A program made the position numbers and the translations under genes. The notes beneath the pieces were generated by a model. That model had not been told where the DNA came from, did no database searches, and was given only the letters and a program-made list of their open reading frames with translations. A stretch of DNA of 64,000 nucleotides, taken from contig NZ_JAKHSK010000014.1 of NCBI RefSeq assembly GCF_023499215.1, forward strand, positions 1 to 64,000, read 5' to 3'. Below, piece by piece: positions 53,064 through 63,016 of this stretch (positions within the stretch are counted from its first letter, which is position 1; each line of letters begins with the position of its first letter). This DNA comes from Zunongwangia pacifica (GTDB lineage Bacteria > Bacteroidota > Bacteroidia > Flavobacteriales > Flavobacteriaceae).

Positions 53064-54935
53064 ATGAAGAAAATAGTGTATGCCGCTGCCTTACTGGCAA
53101 GCTTGTACTCTTGTAAAACAACACAAAACCTAACTTCTAAAGATCAGCCCATTATCACAAAAATTGATCTGGTTAATGTTACTGATGACAAAGTAAAAGT
53201 GATTGTAGATCCCGCTAAAATTACTACCGAAGAAATTAGCTTTTTTATTCCTAAAACTGTTCCCGGTACCTACTCTACCGACAATTACGGAAGGTTTATT
53301 GAAAATTTTAAGGCCTACGATTACGATGGTAACGAGTTAACCTTTACACACCAGGACGATAACACCTGGACAATTAGCAATGCTAAAGCTTTAGATAAAG
53401 TTAGTTACGAAGTAAATGATAGTTATGATATTGAAGGTGAAAATGACGTATTCTCACCCGCAGGAACCAATATCGATGCCGATCAAAATTTTATGCTGAA
53501 TTTACATGGCTTCGTAGGGTATTTTAGTAAACTTCAGGAAGAACCCTATCGTATAGAAATTGTTCGTCCAGATAATCTTATCGCAGGGACTTCTTTAACG
53601 GCTATTACCAGGGACGAAAATCCAGATGATAACTTCAGTACAGATACCTACAATGTTGGTCGTTATTTTGAGGTGACCGACCATCCTATCATGTATGCAA
53701 AACCAGATACAACAAGTTTTGACGTTCAGGGAATGAAGGTGCTTTTAGATGTATACTCTCCTAACGGAAAATTTTCTGCACAAGATATAAAACCAGGGAT
53801 CGAAAAAATGATTTCTGCTCAGAAAAAATTCCTGGGAGATATTAATGATACCGAAAAATACGCCATTTTACTGTATTTATCAGATCTTCAGAAAAAAGAC
53901 GCCCGTGGATTTGGTGCCTTAGAACACCATACCAGCACCACCGTTGTACTGCCAGAGACCATGCAAAAGGAGCAATTAGATGAAAGCATGAAAGATGTGG
54001 TATCCCACGAATTCTTTCATATCGTAACACCGCTTAGCGTTCATTCTAACGAGATTCATTATTTTGATTATAACGATCCTAAAATGTCTAAGCATCTTTG
54101 GATGTACGAAGGGGTAACCGAATATTTTGCAAATCTTTTCCAGATTAATCAGGGGCTAATTTCAAATCAGGATTTCTACGATCGTATGTCTGAAAAGATC
54201 GCCTCTTCAATGAATTTTGATGATACTGTTCCGTTTACGGTAATGAGTGAAAATATCCTTACAGACGAATATAAAGACAGTTATTATAATGTGTACCAAA
54301 AAGGGGCTTTAATAGGAATGGCTTTAGATATTCGCCTAAGAGAATTAAGCGATGGAAAAATGGGCATTCTTGATCTTATGAAGAAATTAAGCAAGAAATA
54401 CGGGAAAGACAAACCATTTAACGATGATGATCTAATTGGTGATATTGTAGCGCTAACTTATCCTGAAATTCAATCATTCTTCGATAAATATGTTACCGGA
54501 GAAACCCCTATTCCTTATAACGAGTTTTTCGCTAAAGTTGGTTTAGAAGAAAAATCTATTATGGTCAACACCAGTTATTTCTTAAACGGACAGGTACCTT
54601 ATATCGATGGTGATCCCGCTTCAGGAGAGCTTTTCTTTAGAAAAGGAATTGGTTTTAATACCTTCCTTGAAAAACTGGGAGTTGAAGGTGGCGATATTAT
54701 CAAAACCATTAATGGAACTGAATATACCATCCAAAATGTATATGCGTTAATTACAGGTTCACAATCTTGGGGAGAAGGAGATGATATCGAAATGGTCATA
54801 GAAAGAGACGGTGAAGAGGTGACATTAAGCGCAAAAGCTTCACAACCACAAGCCGAAGAAACTTCGATTACCGAAATGGATTTACCAGCAGATAGTCCTA
54901 AAGTAAAATTAAGAGAAGCCTGGCTTAAAAATTAA
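53064..54935 (+). CDS. M61-family metallopeptidase with PDZ domain, lipoprotein
   Basis: This 623-residue glycyl-aminopeptidase-like enzyme has signal peptide and lipobox SLYSC (Cys17). A beta-rich N-terminal domain leads to the zinc motif SHEFFHIVTPLSVHS (His315, Glu316, His319) and the distal YEGVTEYFANLF glutamate. A PDZ-type domain is seen near KGIGFNTFLEKLGVEGGDII. It acts on peptides outside the inner membrane. Monocistronic. Confidence 0.93.
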   Translation: MKKIVYAAALLASLYSCKTTQNLTSKDQPIITKIDLVNVTDDKVKVIVDPAKITTEEISFFIPKTVPGTYSTDNYGRFIENFKAYDYDGNELTFTHQDDNTWTISNAKALDKVSYEVNDSYDIEGENDVFSPAGTNIDADQNFMLNLHGFVGYFSKLQEEPYRIEIVRPDNLIAGTSLTAITRDENPDDNFSTDTYNVGRYFEVTDHPIMYAKPDTTSFDVQGMKVLLDVYSPNGKFSAQDIKPGIEKMISAQKKFLGDINDTEKYAILLYLSDLQKKDARGFGALEHHTSTTVVLPETMQKEQLDESMKDVVSHEFFHIVTPLSVHSNEIHYFDYNDPKMSKHLWMYEGVTEYFANLFQINQGLISNQDFYDRMSEKIASSMNFDDTVPFTVMSENILTDEYKDSYYNVYQKGALIGMALDIRLRELSDGKMGILDLMKKLSKKYGKDKPFNDDDLIGDIVALTYPEIQSFFDKYVTGETPIPYNEFFAKVGLEEKSIMVNTSYFLNGQVPYIDGDPASGELFFRKGIGFNTFLEKLGVEGGDIIKTINGTEYTIQNVYALITGSQSWGEGDDIEMVIERDGEEVTLSAKASQPQAEETSITEMDLPADSPKVKLREAWLKN

Positions 54936-54978
54936 GAGTTCTAAATAAAAAATAGAATTCAGCTTTAAAATTTAAAAG

Positions 54979-55047
54979 AGCTACTTAAATGCACTCTTTG
55001 ATTATCGATATTAGATAGTTTAAAGAAGTATTTTAAGTAGCTTTTTT
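54979..55047 (+). terminator. Terminator after M61 peptidase
   Basis: AGCTACTTAAA (54979-54989) pairs with TTTAAGTAGCT (55032-55042), followed by a run of Ts. The loop is 42 bases. It is 44 bp after the stop. Confidence 0.7.
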
Positions 55048-55099
55048 ATTCCATATAATTCAACTAAATTACCACCAAACTAACCTAAACAAAACTGCT

Positions 55100-57103
55100 A
55101 TGGAAATCCCGATCTTACAGGATATTGTTGTTATTCTGGGATTATCGGTATTAATAATCCTTGTTATTCAAAAGATAAAAATCCCCAGTATTCTAGGATT
55201 TTTACTAGCAGGAATTATTGCCGGCCCACATGCATTTAACCTTATAAGCAATGGCCATGAGGTTGAACTGTTAAGTGAAATTGGGATTATTTTCCTGCTG
55301 TTTGTGATCGGGATTGAACTTTCATTAAAAGGTCTGGCTGCCATTAAAAACACTATTTTTATTGGTGGAGGTTTGCAGGTTGGCGGCACCATTTTATTTA
55401 CTACGCTGGCGGCACAACTATTAGGACTTCCTTTAAACACCTCGGTTTTTCTGGGATTTCTGTTTTCTTTAAGTAGTACGGCAATTGTACTGAAGCTCTT
55501 TCAGCAACGTGGTGAAATCACTTCTCCACATGGTAGGATAAGCATTGGGATTTTGATATTTCAGGATATTGTGGTCGTACCTATGATGCTACTTACCCCC
55601 ATATTAGCGGGAAAAGCCGATAATATTTTAATGACGGTTGGTATTTTGATTGGTAAAATTGCGCTGGTTTTAGTCGTAATTTTACTACTTGCCCGTTATG
55701 TAGTGCCTAAAGTGCTGGGATGGGTAGTAAAAACTAAAAATCAGGAACTTTTTATTCTTACCGTGGTTGTTTTTTGCTTTGCTATTGCCTGGCTTACCAG
55801 TTCTGTAGGGCTTTCTTTAGCATTAGGTGCATTTTTCGCCGGACTCATTATTTCTGAATCAGATTACAGTCACCAGGCCACTGCAAATGTGCTGCCTTTT
55901 CGTGAAATCTTTATCAGTTTCTTTTTTATCTCTGTAGGGACCCTTTTAGATTTAGGCTTCTTTTTCGACAATATCGGCTATATTCTTTTACTGGTGCTTG
56001 GGGTTGTTTTACTAAAAATGATGGTGATAGGAATTACCGTTTTAATACTAAAATATAAACCAAGAACTGTTTTTATCACCCTGTTTAGTTTATTTCAGGT
56101 AGGGGAATTTTCCTTATTACTATCGGGTGTAGGTCTGGATAATGGTTTATTGCCCGAAAATATTTACCAGTATTTTCTTGCAATATCGATCTTAAGTATG
56201 GCACTTACTCCATTTTTAATTATGAATTCTTCAAAGCTTACCTATGCCATTCTTAAAGCACCAATCCCTTCAGCAGTAAGACATCGTTTATCGAACATCA
56301 AAAAGAATACAAATGCTGAAGAGCAGTTTTCCGAAGAAAATTTAAGCGATCATATTGTGATTATCGGCTATGGAACTAACGGAGAAAATATCGCAAAAGC
56401 GGCCCGTAGTGCCGATATTCCTTATGTAGTGGTAGATATAGATCCAGATTCTTTTAGCAATGCAAAAAAGAATAAGGAACCTATTGTTTTTGGAGATGCG
56501 ACAAATTCGTTAATTCTAAAGCATATTCATATTCAGGAAGCTCGTGTAGTGGTCATCGCCATTTCTGATGCTGCGGCAACTAAAAAAATTATAAGTACCA
56601 TTCGGTTATTTACACAAACGGCATTCATCATTGTGAGAACACGGCAGGTTAAAGAAATTGAAGAAAATTTACGTGTGGGCGCAGATGAAGTGATCCCGGC
56701 CGACTTTGAAACTTCTATAGAAATTTTTACCCGGGTGCTTAAAAAATATCTGGTGCCTTATGACGAGATTGTTGAATTTACCAGTAGTATTCGATCAGCA
56801 GATTACGAAATGCTTACACGTTTAAAAAATAAGCCCCATAACCCCGCGTTACATCATCTAAACATTCCAAATAAAGAGATTGCCACGCTTAGCGTTCAGT
56901 ATAAAGATAAAAATATTGTTGGGAAAAGTCTGGAAGATTCGGGAATGGCTAAAAATTATGGTGTTACCGTCTTAGCGATAAAAAGAGACACCAAATATTT
57001 AACCGAAATTACACCGCAAACCAAAATTAAACGCGGTGACCTTATTTATGTCTTTGGAAATCCCTCAAACATTAATCACCTAAATAATTTGCTAACAGTC
57101 TAA
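55100..57103 (+). CDS. CPA2-family monovalent cation/proton antiporter with TrkA domains
   Basis: This 667-residue membrane protein has twelve to thirteen helices (to about residue 390) including GFLLAGIIAGPHAF, FLLFVIGIELS and LSSTAIVLKL, typical of KefB/YbaL. A TrkA-N nucleotide-binding domain follows, with VIIGYGTNGENIA near residue 422 and DATNSLILKHI, then a TrkA-C domain. It exchanges potassium or sodium for protons, gated by bound NAD(H). Monocistronic. Confidence 0.92.
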   Translation: MEIPILQDIVVILGLSVLIILVIQKIKIPSILGFLLAGIIAGPHAFNLISNGHEVELLSEIGIIFLLFVIGIELSLKGLAAIKNTIFIGGGLQVGGTILFTTLAAQLLGLPLNTSVFLGFLFSLSSTAIVLKLFQQRGEITSPHGRISIGILIFQDIVVVPMMLLTPILAGKADNILMTVGILIGKIALVLVVILLLARYVVPKVLGWVVKTKNQELFILTVVVFCFAIAWLTSSVGLSLALGAFFAGLIISESDYSHQATANVLPFREIFISFFFISVGTLLDLGFFFDNIGYILLLVLGVVLLKMMVIGITVLILKYKPRTVFITLFSLFQVGEFSLLLSGVGLDNGLLPENIYQYFLAISILSMALTPFLIMNSSKLTYAILKAPIPSAVRHRLSNIKKNTNAEEQFSEENLSDHIVIIGYGTNGENIAKAARSADIPYVVVDIDPDSFSNAKKNKEPIVFGDATNSLILKHIHIQEARVVVIAISDAAATKKIISTIRLFTQTAFIIVRTRQVKEIEENLRVGADEVIPADFETSIEIFTRVLKKYLVPYDEIVEFTSSIRSADYEMLTRLKNKPHNPALHHLNIPNKEIATLSVQYKDKNIVGKSLEDSGMAKNYGVTVLAIKRDTKYLTEITPQTKIKRGDLIYVFGNPSNINHLNNLLTV

Positions 57104-57276
57104 AACAATAAAAACAAGGGATTATTTTATACAATTTCACCTTACATTTTTTAAGAAGTTTACATGCCCTTTGCAGAAATGCTAGTGTTTTTGCTTAAAG
57201 TGCTAAAACTAAGCTAAGATGCTCGGCTAAAAGACTAAAGAATTGTAATTTGCTTCACAATCTAAGCAAACAATCA

Positions 57277-58947
57277 ATGTCTAAACTATCCGACAATTTT
57301 ACACGATATCATAAATTTTTCAGTTTTATGCTGAAGTATGGCAACAGTGATCTCTTTAAAAAAACTACCGCCAACGCTTTTGATGATGCCTCCAGTAAAA
57401 ATATAGATCAGGACAGTTTTGATCGTTCTCCTGAAGAGCTTGTAGAAGACTTAAAAAATATGGGGCCTACCTATATTAAATTAGGGCAGTTGCTCTCTAC
57501 AAGACCCGATTTACTACCTGATGCCTATCTTAAAAAACTGGCGACTTTACAGGACGATGTTCCTCCAATTCCCTACGAAGAAGTTCACCAAATTGTAGAG
57601 GAAGATCTGGGAACCCGAATTTCTAAAGCTTTTACTACGTTTGAAGAAAAACCAATAGCCAGTGCCTCTATTGGCCAGGTTCATTATGCCACCTTAAGAA
57701 GCGGAAGACCGGTAGCCGTAAAAATTCAACGGCCAGGCATTAAACGTAAGTTTTTGGATGATATGGATACCCTTCAGGAAATGGCAGAACTTGCGGTTAA
57801 ACATTCTAAAATTGCAAAAAAGTATGCCATAGATACCGTTTTAGCCGAATTACGACGTATTTTATTAAACGAGCTGGATTATTTTAAAGAACAACAAAAC
57901 CTTATTACGCTTAGGGAAAACCTACTGCCGTACAACTATTTAATTGTTCCTGAACCTATTCCCGATTACTGCGGAAGCCGGGTGTTAACAATGGATTTTA
58001 TTGACGGAAAGAAAATAACTTCCCTCTCCCCGCTTAAACAAATAGAAGTTGATTACGCCCCAATGGTCGATCAACTGGTGGAAGCCTATTTACAACAGAT
58101 TATTAATGACGGATTTGTACATGCAGATCCTCATCCCGGGAATATTCAGTTTACAAAAGACAGCAAAATAGCCCTTATCGATCTGGGAATGGTAGCCAAA
58201 TTTACCAGCCACATGCAGGAATGTCTGCTTCAGCTTTTAATTGCCATAAGTAACAATAACGGCCCAGAAACAGCCCATATCATTATCAATATGAGCGAAA
58301 CCGATGAGGACAGCGACCTGACTACTTTCAATAAAATAATTAGTGATATTATTATGGAAAGTGAAAATAGCCCTGCAAGAGAATTACAAACGGGAAGATT
58401 GCTTATTCAGTTAAATCGCTTGGCTGCCGAAACCGGAATCCACATGCCCGTTGAAGTGAACATTCTGGGAAAAATATTGCTGAATATGGATCAGATCATC
58501 GCCGTGTTAGATCCCGAATTTGATCTTAGGATCGCTATTAAAAAACATGCTCAAAAAATCATGCAGAAGAAAATGTATGAAGAGCTGAAGCCAGAAAATT
58601 TCTTCTCGATGCTGCTGGAATCTAAAAAACTGTTAGAACATATTCCAGAGCGTCTAAATAAAATTACCGATAATCTTGCTGAAAATAAATTTAAGGTAAA
58701 TATCGAGGCCTTAGATGAAGAACGCCTTACCGATGGTTTTCAAAAAATAGCCAACAGGATTACTTTAGGAATTATCATTGCCGCAATGATCATGGGCGCA
58801 TCGATGCTAATGCAAATCCCTACCGATTTTATCATCTTTGGTTATCCTGGTTTTGCCATCTTATTTTTTATTCTGGCTGCATTTTTAGGCATCTGGCTAA
58901 GTTATGTTATCATTTTTAAGGATAACAACCTTAATAATAAGAAATAG
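57277..58947 (+). CDS. UbiB/ABC1-family kinase-like protein
   Basis: This 556-residue atypical kinase has the KxGQ motif YIKLGQLLSTRPDLLP, ATP-binding AVKIQRPG, catalytic-region HADPHPGNI and LIDLGMVAKF. Two C-terminal helices (about residues 500-550) anchor it in the membrane. The family supports quinone biosynthesis or lipid homeostasis; the organism's menaquinone makes the exact role unsure. A TTG at 57250 would extend it by nine residues; the ATG at 57277 is preferred. A terminator lies 30 bp downstream. Confidence 0.9.
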   Translation: MSKLSDNFTRYHKFFSFMLKYGNSDLFKKTTANAFDDASSKNIDQDSFDRSPEELVEDLKNMGPTYIKLGQLLSTRPDLLPDAYLKKLATLQDDVPPIPYEEVHQIVEEDLGTRISKAFTTFEEKPIASASIGQVHYATLRSGRPVAVKIQRPGIKRKFLDDMDTLQEMAELAVKHSKIAKKYAIDTVLAELRRILLNELDYFKEQQNLITLRENLLPYNYLIVPEPIPDYCGSRVLTMDFIDGKKITSLSPLKQIEVDYAPMVDQLVEAYLQQIINDGFVHADPHPGNIQFTKDSKIALIDLGMVAKFTSHMQECLLQLLIAISNNNGPETAHIIINMSETDEDSDLTTFNKIISDIIMESENSPARELQTGRLLIQLNRLAAETGIHMPVEVNILGKILLNMDQIIAVLDPEFDLRIAIKKHAQKIMQKKMYEELKPENFFSMLLESKKLLEHIPERLNKITDNLAENKFKVNIEALDEERLTDGFQKIANRITLGIIIAAMIMGASMLMQIPTDFIIFGYPGFAILFFILAAFLGIWLSYVIIFKDNNLNNKK

Positions 58948-58978
58948 AAAATCACCCTCTACTATAAATAGGAGAAGC

Positions 58979-59039
58979 CGTAAGATATAAATTAAAAAAC
59001 TTGTTCAAATCCATATCTTACGCTTTTTTATTTTAAAGG
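58979..59039 (+). terminator. Terminator after UbiB-like gene
   Basis: CGTAAGATAT (58979-58988) and ATATCTTACG (59023-59032) form a perfect 10-bp stem with a 34-base loop, followed by TTTTTT at 59034-59039. Confidence 0.75.
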
Positions 59040-59125
59040 CTATTTTGTATAATTTACAACTTGTTTTTGTACAAAATGAGAAATAGCAGTATTTTTCAGC
59101 TTTAACCCTAACAATTTAATCACTA

Positions 59126-60607
59126 ATGAAGAAAATTTACACCCTCTTTTTCTCGCTTTTGGCTATGGCTTCTTTTGCCCAAAAGGTAAAAGTTCCTGTA
59201 GATACCACTGTGGTCACCAATCATTCGGTCACCATAAAAGGTAAAAATATAAATTATATAGCCCAAACCGGAATGCAACCCGTTTGGGACGAACAAGGGA
59301 ATCCTATTGCCAGTTTGTACTATACGTATTACAAAAGAAGCGATATTAAGAATACCGAAAATCGACCTTTGGTGATTTCTTTTAATGGAGGTCCCGGTTC
59401 TGCTTCGGTTTGGATGCATATTGCGTACACCGGTCCTAGAATCCTGAAAATTGATGATGAAGGATATCCTGTACAACCTTATGGAATTAAAGAAAATCCA
59501 TATTCGATTTTAGATGTTGCCGATATTGTTTATGTAAATCCTGTAAATACCGGCTATTCCAGACCTATTCCTGATGCTGAAGGAAAAGTTGACAAAAGTA
59601 AATTCTTTGGTGTTAATCAGGATATTAGTTATTTAGCAGAATGGTTAAATACCTTTGTTACTCGCGAAAATCGATGGTTATCACCTAAATATTTAATTGG
59701 AGAAAGCTACGGAACTACCCGAGTTAGTGGTTTGGCTTTAGAACTTCAAAACAGCCAGTGGATGTATTTAAACGGGGTGATCCTTGTTTCCCCAACCGAA
59801 TTAGGCATAGACCGTGAAGGTCCTGTTGAAGTAGCTAACCGATTACCTTATTTCGCGGCTACTGCATGGTATCATAAATTACTTCCGCAAGAATTACAAA
59901 ATAAATCGTTAACCGATCTTTTGGATGAAGTAGAAGCTTACAGCATTAACGAATTACTGCCGGTACTGGTTAAAGGTGGATATGCTTCTAAAGCTGTTCA
60001 AAATACCGTAGCCCAAAAAATGGAATACTATTCTAGTATAGATAAGAACGTATATCTTCAGAATAATTTAGAGTTACCAATTAGTGCTTTCTGGAAAGAA
60101 CTAAAACGTGAAGATGGTTTTACGGTAGGCCGATTAGATTCTCGCTATTTAGGGATCGATCGTAAAGATGCCGGTGAATACCCAGATTATAATGCTGAAT
60201 TAACCTCCTGGTTACATTCTTTTACTCCTGCAATTAATTATTACTTAAGAGAGGATCTTAATTTTAAAACCGATCTTAAATACTTTATGTTTGGTCCGGT
60301 TCATCCATGGGATCGCAGCCGTGATAATAGCGGTGAAAATTTAAGACAGGCCATGGCGCAAAATCCCAATCTGGATGTAATGATCCAATCGGGATATTTT
60401 GATGGTGCCTGTACCTATTTTAATGCCAAATACTCGATGTGGCAATTAGACCCTAGTGGAAAAATGAAAGACCGACTATCTTTTAAAGGCTATGAAAGCG
60501 GGCACATGATGTACCTTAGAAAAGCTGATCTTGAAACGGCAAACGAAGATATTCGTGAGTTCATTAAAAATAGTTTACCTGCTGAAGGTGCTTCAGCAAA
60601 GTACTAA
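59126..60607 (+). CDS. S10-family serine carboxypeptidase-like protein
   Basis: This 493-residue exported hydrolase has a signal peptide ending ASFAQ. An alpha/beta-hydrolase fold has the oxyanion segment SFNGGPGSASVWMH and the nucleophile Ser194 in GESYGTTR. The catalytic Asp is expected near QSGYFDGACTYF and the His in GYESGHMMYL. It removes C-terminal residues from peptides in the periplasm. An inverted repeat ATTTTGTA/TACAAAAT (about 59042-59079) lies in its promoter region. Confidence 0.93.
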   Translation: MKKIYTLFFSLLAMASFAQKVKVPVDTTVVTNHSVTIKGKNINYIAQTGMQPVWDEQGNPIASLYYTYYKRSDIKNTENRPLVISFNGGPGSASVWMHIAYTGPRILKIDDEGYPVQPYGIKENPYSILDVADIVYVNPVNTGYSRPIPDAEGKVDKSKFFGVNQDISYLAEWLNTFVTRENRWLSPKYLIGESYGTTRVSGLALELQNSQWMYLNGVILVSPTELGIDREGPVEVANRLPYFAATAWYHKLLPQELQNKSLTDLLDEVEAYSINELLPVLVKGGYASKAVQNTVAQKMEYYSSIDKNVYLQNNLELPISAFWKELKREDGFTVGRLDSRYLGIDRKDAGEYPDYNAELTSWLHSFTPAINYYLREDLNFKTDLKYFMFGPVHPWDRSRDNSGENLRQAMAQNPNLDVMIQSGYFDGACTYFNAKYSMWQLDPSGKMKDRLSFKGYESGHMMYLRKADLETANEDIREFIKNSLPAEGASAKY

Positions 60608-60635
60608 AAACTCCCCCCTTTTGATCATAACAAAA

Positions 60636-60763
60636 AGGCTGTCTAAAAACTCCATTTTAGTCAACCTGAACTTGTTTCAGGTTCTCATAATGATTTTTAA
60701 ATCAATGAGATGAGATTCTGAAACAAGTTCAGAATGACGTTTTGAGGTATTTTTAGACAGCCT
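60636..60763. repeat. 128-bp inverted repeat, bidirectional terminator or dispersed palindrome
   Basis: The outer arms AGGCTGTCTAAAAA (60636-60649) and TTTTTAGACAGCCT (60750-60763) pair perfectly. Inner arms CTGAACTTGTTTCAG (60666-60680) and CTGAAACAAGTTCAG (60718-60732) also pair perfectly, and TCTCAT pairs with ATGAGA near the centre. It sits between convergent S10 and thrC genes. Similar CTGAAACAAGTTCAG palindromes are familiar in flavobacterial genomes, so it may be a dispersed element that also terminates both genes. Confidence 0.75.
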
Positions 60764-60793
60764 CTTTTTATAATTTCAAAATTAAATTGATTA

Positions 60794-62089
60794 CTAGCTT
60801 AATAAAAAGGCTTTTAGATCAGCATAATCTTTAATCGAAATAGCTTTCTTTTCTTTTTCCAAAACTTCTTTTATGGAATCTGGAATATCGATCTGTTTAC
60901 CAATGGCGTCTTCTACCGTTTCCCGGAATTTACAGGGATGTGCGGTTTCCAAAAATGCACCAACTTCATTAGGATGATCTTTAAAATACTCCTGAAGTCC
61001 CAAGTATCCCACCGCACCATGCGGGTCCATTACATAACCGGTTTCATTATAAACTTCTTGCATCGCTTCCTTAGTTACCTCATCATCATAACTAAAGCTG
61101 GTAAGATTTTCTTTTACATTACCATACTCATTTTGGAAAAGCTGTAAGATTCGCACAAAATTACTGGGATTCCCAATATCCATCGCATTCGAAATTGTCG
61201 AAACGCTTGGACGTGGCTCATACGTTCCTGTTTCCAGATAATCGGTAATCGTCCTATTAGCATTGTTTGAAGCAATAAAATGCTTTATGGGCAGTCCTAA
61301 TTCCTTAGCGACCATCCCGGCACAAACATTCCCAAAATTTCCACTCGGTACCGAGAAAACAATATTTTTTCCTTCGGAAGCTAACTGGCGATACGCTAAA
61401 AAGTAATAAAACATCTGCGGAAGCCATCTGGCTACATTAATAGAATTTGCTGAAGTTAACTGTCGTTTCGACTGAATTTCTTCATCTAAAAATGCCTGTT
61501 TTACCATATCCTGACATTGGTCAAAAGCACCATCAATTTCTAAAGCGGTTACATTTTCACCAAGGGTGGTTAATTGCTTTTCCTGAATTTTACTCACTTT
61601 TCCTTTAGGATATAAAATCACCACATCGATCCCTTCTACTCCTAAAAATCCGTTGGCTACTGCCCCACCGGTATCTCCTGAAGTGGCTACAAGCACGGTT
61701 ACTTTACCAACTTCGTTTTTGGTGATAAAATACCCCAGGCTACCTGCCATAAAACGTGCGCCAACATCTTTAAACGCCAAAGTTGGGCCGTGGAAAAGCT
61801 CCAAAGTGTACACATTGTCTTTCACATGCACCACCGGAAATTCAAAATCTAAAGTTTGGGCGATAATTTTTTTAAGTTCGGCTTCAGGGATCTCATCACC
61901 AACAAATTGCTTAATCGCCTGGTAAGCGACTTCAGTCTGCGGCATATTTGGTAATGCTGAAAAAAAAGAATCTGGTAACTTTTCGATATGTTCAGGAAAA
62001 TATAATCCTTTATCTGGAGCCAGACCTCTAATTACGGCATTCTCGAAGCTGGAAGAATGATTTTTATTATTCAGACTAAAATAGTTCAT
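60794..62089 (-). CDS. thrC: Threonine synthase
   Basis: This PLP enzyme converts phosphohomoserine to threonine. It is 431 residues. The PLP lysine is Lys107 in LAFKDVGARFMAG, and VATSGDTGGAVANGF is the phosphate-binding loop. HPCKFRETVEDA closes the family pattern. It is last of thrA-thrB-thrC, 4 bp after thrB. Confidence 0.95.
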   Translation of the reverse strand: MNYFSLNNKNHSSSFENAVIRGLAPDKGLYFPEHIEKLPDSFFSALPNMPQTEVAYQAIKQFVGDEIPEAELKKIIAQTLDFEFPVVHVKDNVYTLELFHGPTLAFKDVGARFMAGSLGYFITKNEVGKVTVLVATSGDTGGAVANGFLGVEGIDVVILYPKGKVSKIQEKQLTTLGENVTALEIDGAFDQCQDMVKQAFLDEEIQSKRQLTSANSINVARWLPQMFYYFLAYRQLASEGKNIVFSVPSGNFGNVCAGMVAKELGLPIKHFIASNNANRTITDYLETGTYEPRPSVSTISNAMDIGNPSNFVRILQLFQNEYGNVKENLTSFSYDDEVTKEAMQEVYNETGYVMDPHGAVGYLGLQEYFKDHPNEVGAFLETAHPCKFRETVEDAIGKQIDIPDSIKEVLEKEKKAISIKDYADLKAFLLS

Positions 62090-62093
62090 TTTT

Positions 62094-63014
62094 CTATAAT
62101 ATTTTTACCCCTTCAGGATTGATTTTTGATAAATGAAGATCGTAAGTTATACTTTGTTTTTCCATAAATTCAGCAATACTGGCTTTTACCTTTTCAGCCC
62201 TTTCTTCACCACGACACATCGCATAAACCGATGGCCCCGAACCCGAAATACCAAATCCCAGTGCTCCGCTTTCCAAAGAAATCTCCTTAATTTCATCGAA
62301 ATATGGTATTAATATGGAACGGATAGGCTCTACAATTTCGTCTTTAAGGCTTCTGCCCAACAAATCATAATCGTTGATATATAAGGCGCTTACCAACGCA
62401 CCAAGATTTCCCCATTGGCTCACCGCTTTATCAAGACTAATATTACGCTTTATAATTGCACGTGAATCTTTGGTTTTCACCTCGATTTGAGGATGAAGAA
62501 TCACCACATTCAATTCTTCGGGAGATGGCAAAGATAAAACCTCTAGAGGCTCATAACTTTTTACCAGTGTAAAGCCCCCAAGTAAAGCGGGTGCCACATT
62601 ATCGGCATGCGCATTACCGCTGGCCAAACGTTCACCTTCCATCGCAAAAGGTAATAATTCTACATTTTTTAGTGGAGATCCTAAGAGCTTATTTACAGCA
62701 AAAACAGCACCGGCAGAACTGGCAGCACTACTGCCAATTCCGCTTCCTGCTTTTATTTTTTTATAAATCTCGATATCAAAACCTTCGTTAGATTGTAGTT
62801 TTTCGAGCATGGCTTTTACCGCTACCCCCGCTACGTTTTGATCGACTTCCATTGGAAGATCCTGCCCTTCCAGTTTGGTGATTCGAAGTTGGTTAAGATC
62901 ATTTTTTTTAATGATCATCTGGTCCCCCACATTATCCAGACAGCACCCCAACACATCGAAACCGCAGGAAAGATTGGCTACCGTTGCCGGTGCAAAAACT
63001 TTTATTTCTTCCAT
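62094..63014 (-). CDS. thrB: Homoserine kinase
   Basis: This 306-residue GHMP kinase has FAPATVANLSCGFDVLG at the start, GSGIGSSAASSAGAV as the ATP loop, and GISGSGPSVYAM near the end. It phosphorylates homoserine. It begins 2 bp after the thrA stop, so the operon is tightly coupled. Confidence 0.96.
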   Translation of the reverse strand: MEEIKVFAPATVANLSCGFDVLGCCLDNVGDQMIIKKNDLNQLRITKLEGQDLPMEVDQNVAGVAVKAMLEKLQSNEGFDIEIYKKIKAGSGIGSSAASSAGAVFAVNKLLGSPLKNVELLPFAMEGERLASGNAHADNVAPALLGGFTLVKSYEPLEVLSLPSPEELNVVILHPQIEVKTKDSRAIIKRNISLDKAVSQWGNLGALVSALYINDYDLLGRSLKDEIVEPIRSILIPYFDEIKEISLESGALGFGISGSGPSVYAMCRGEERAEKVKASIAEFMEKQSITYDLHLSKINPEGVKIL

Positions 63015-63016
63015 CG

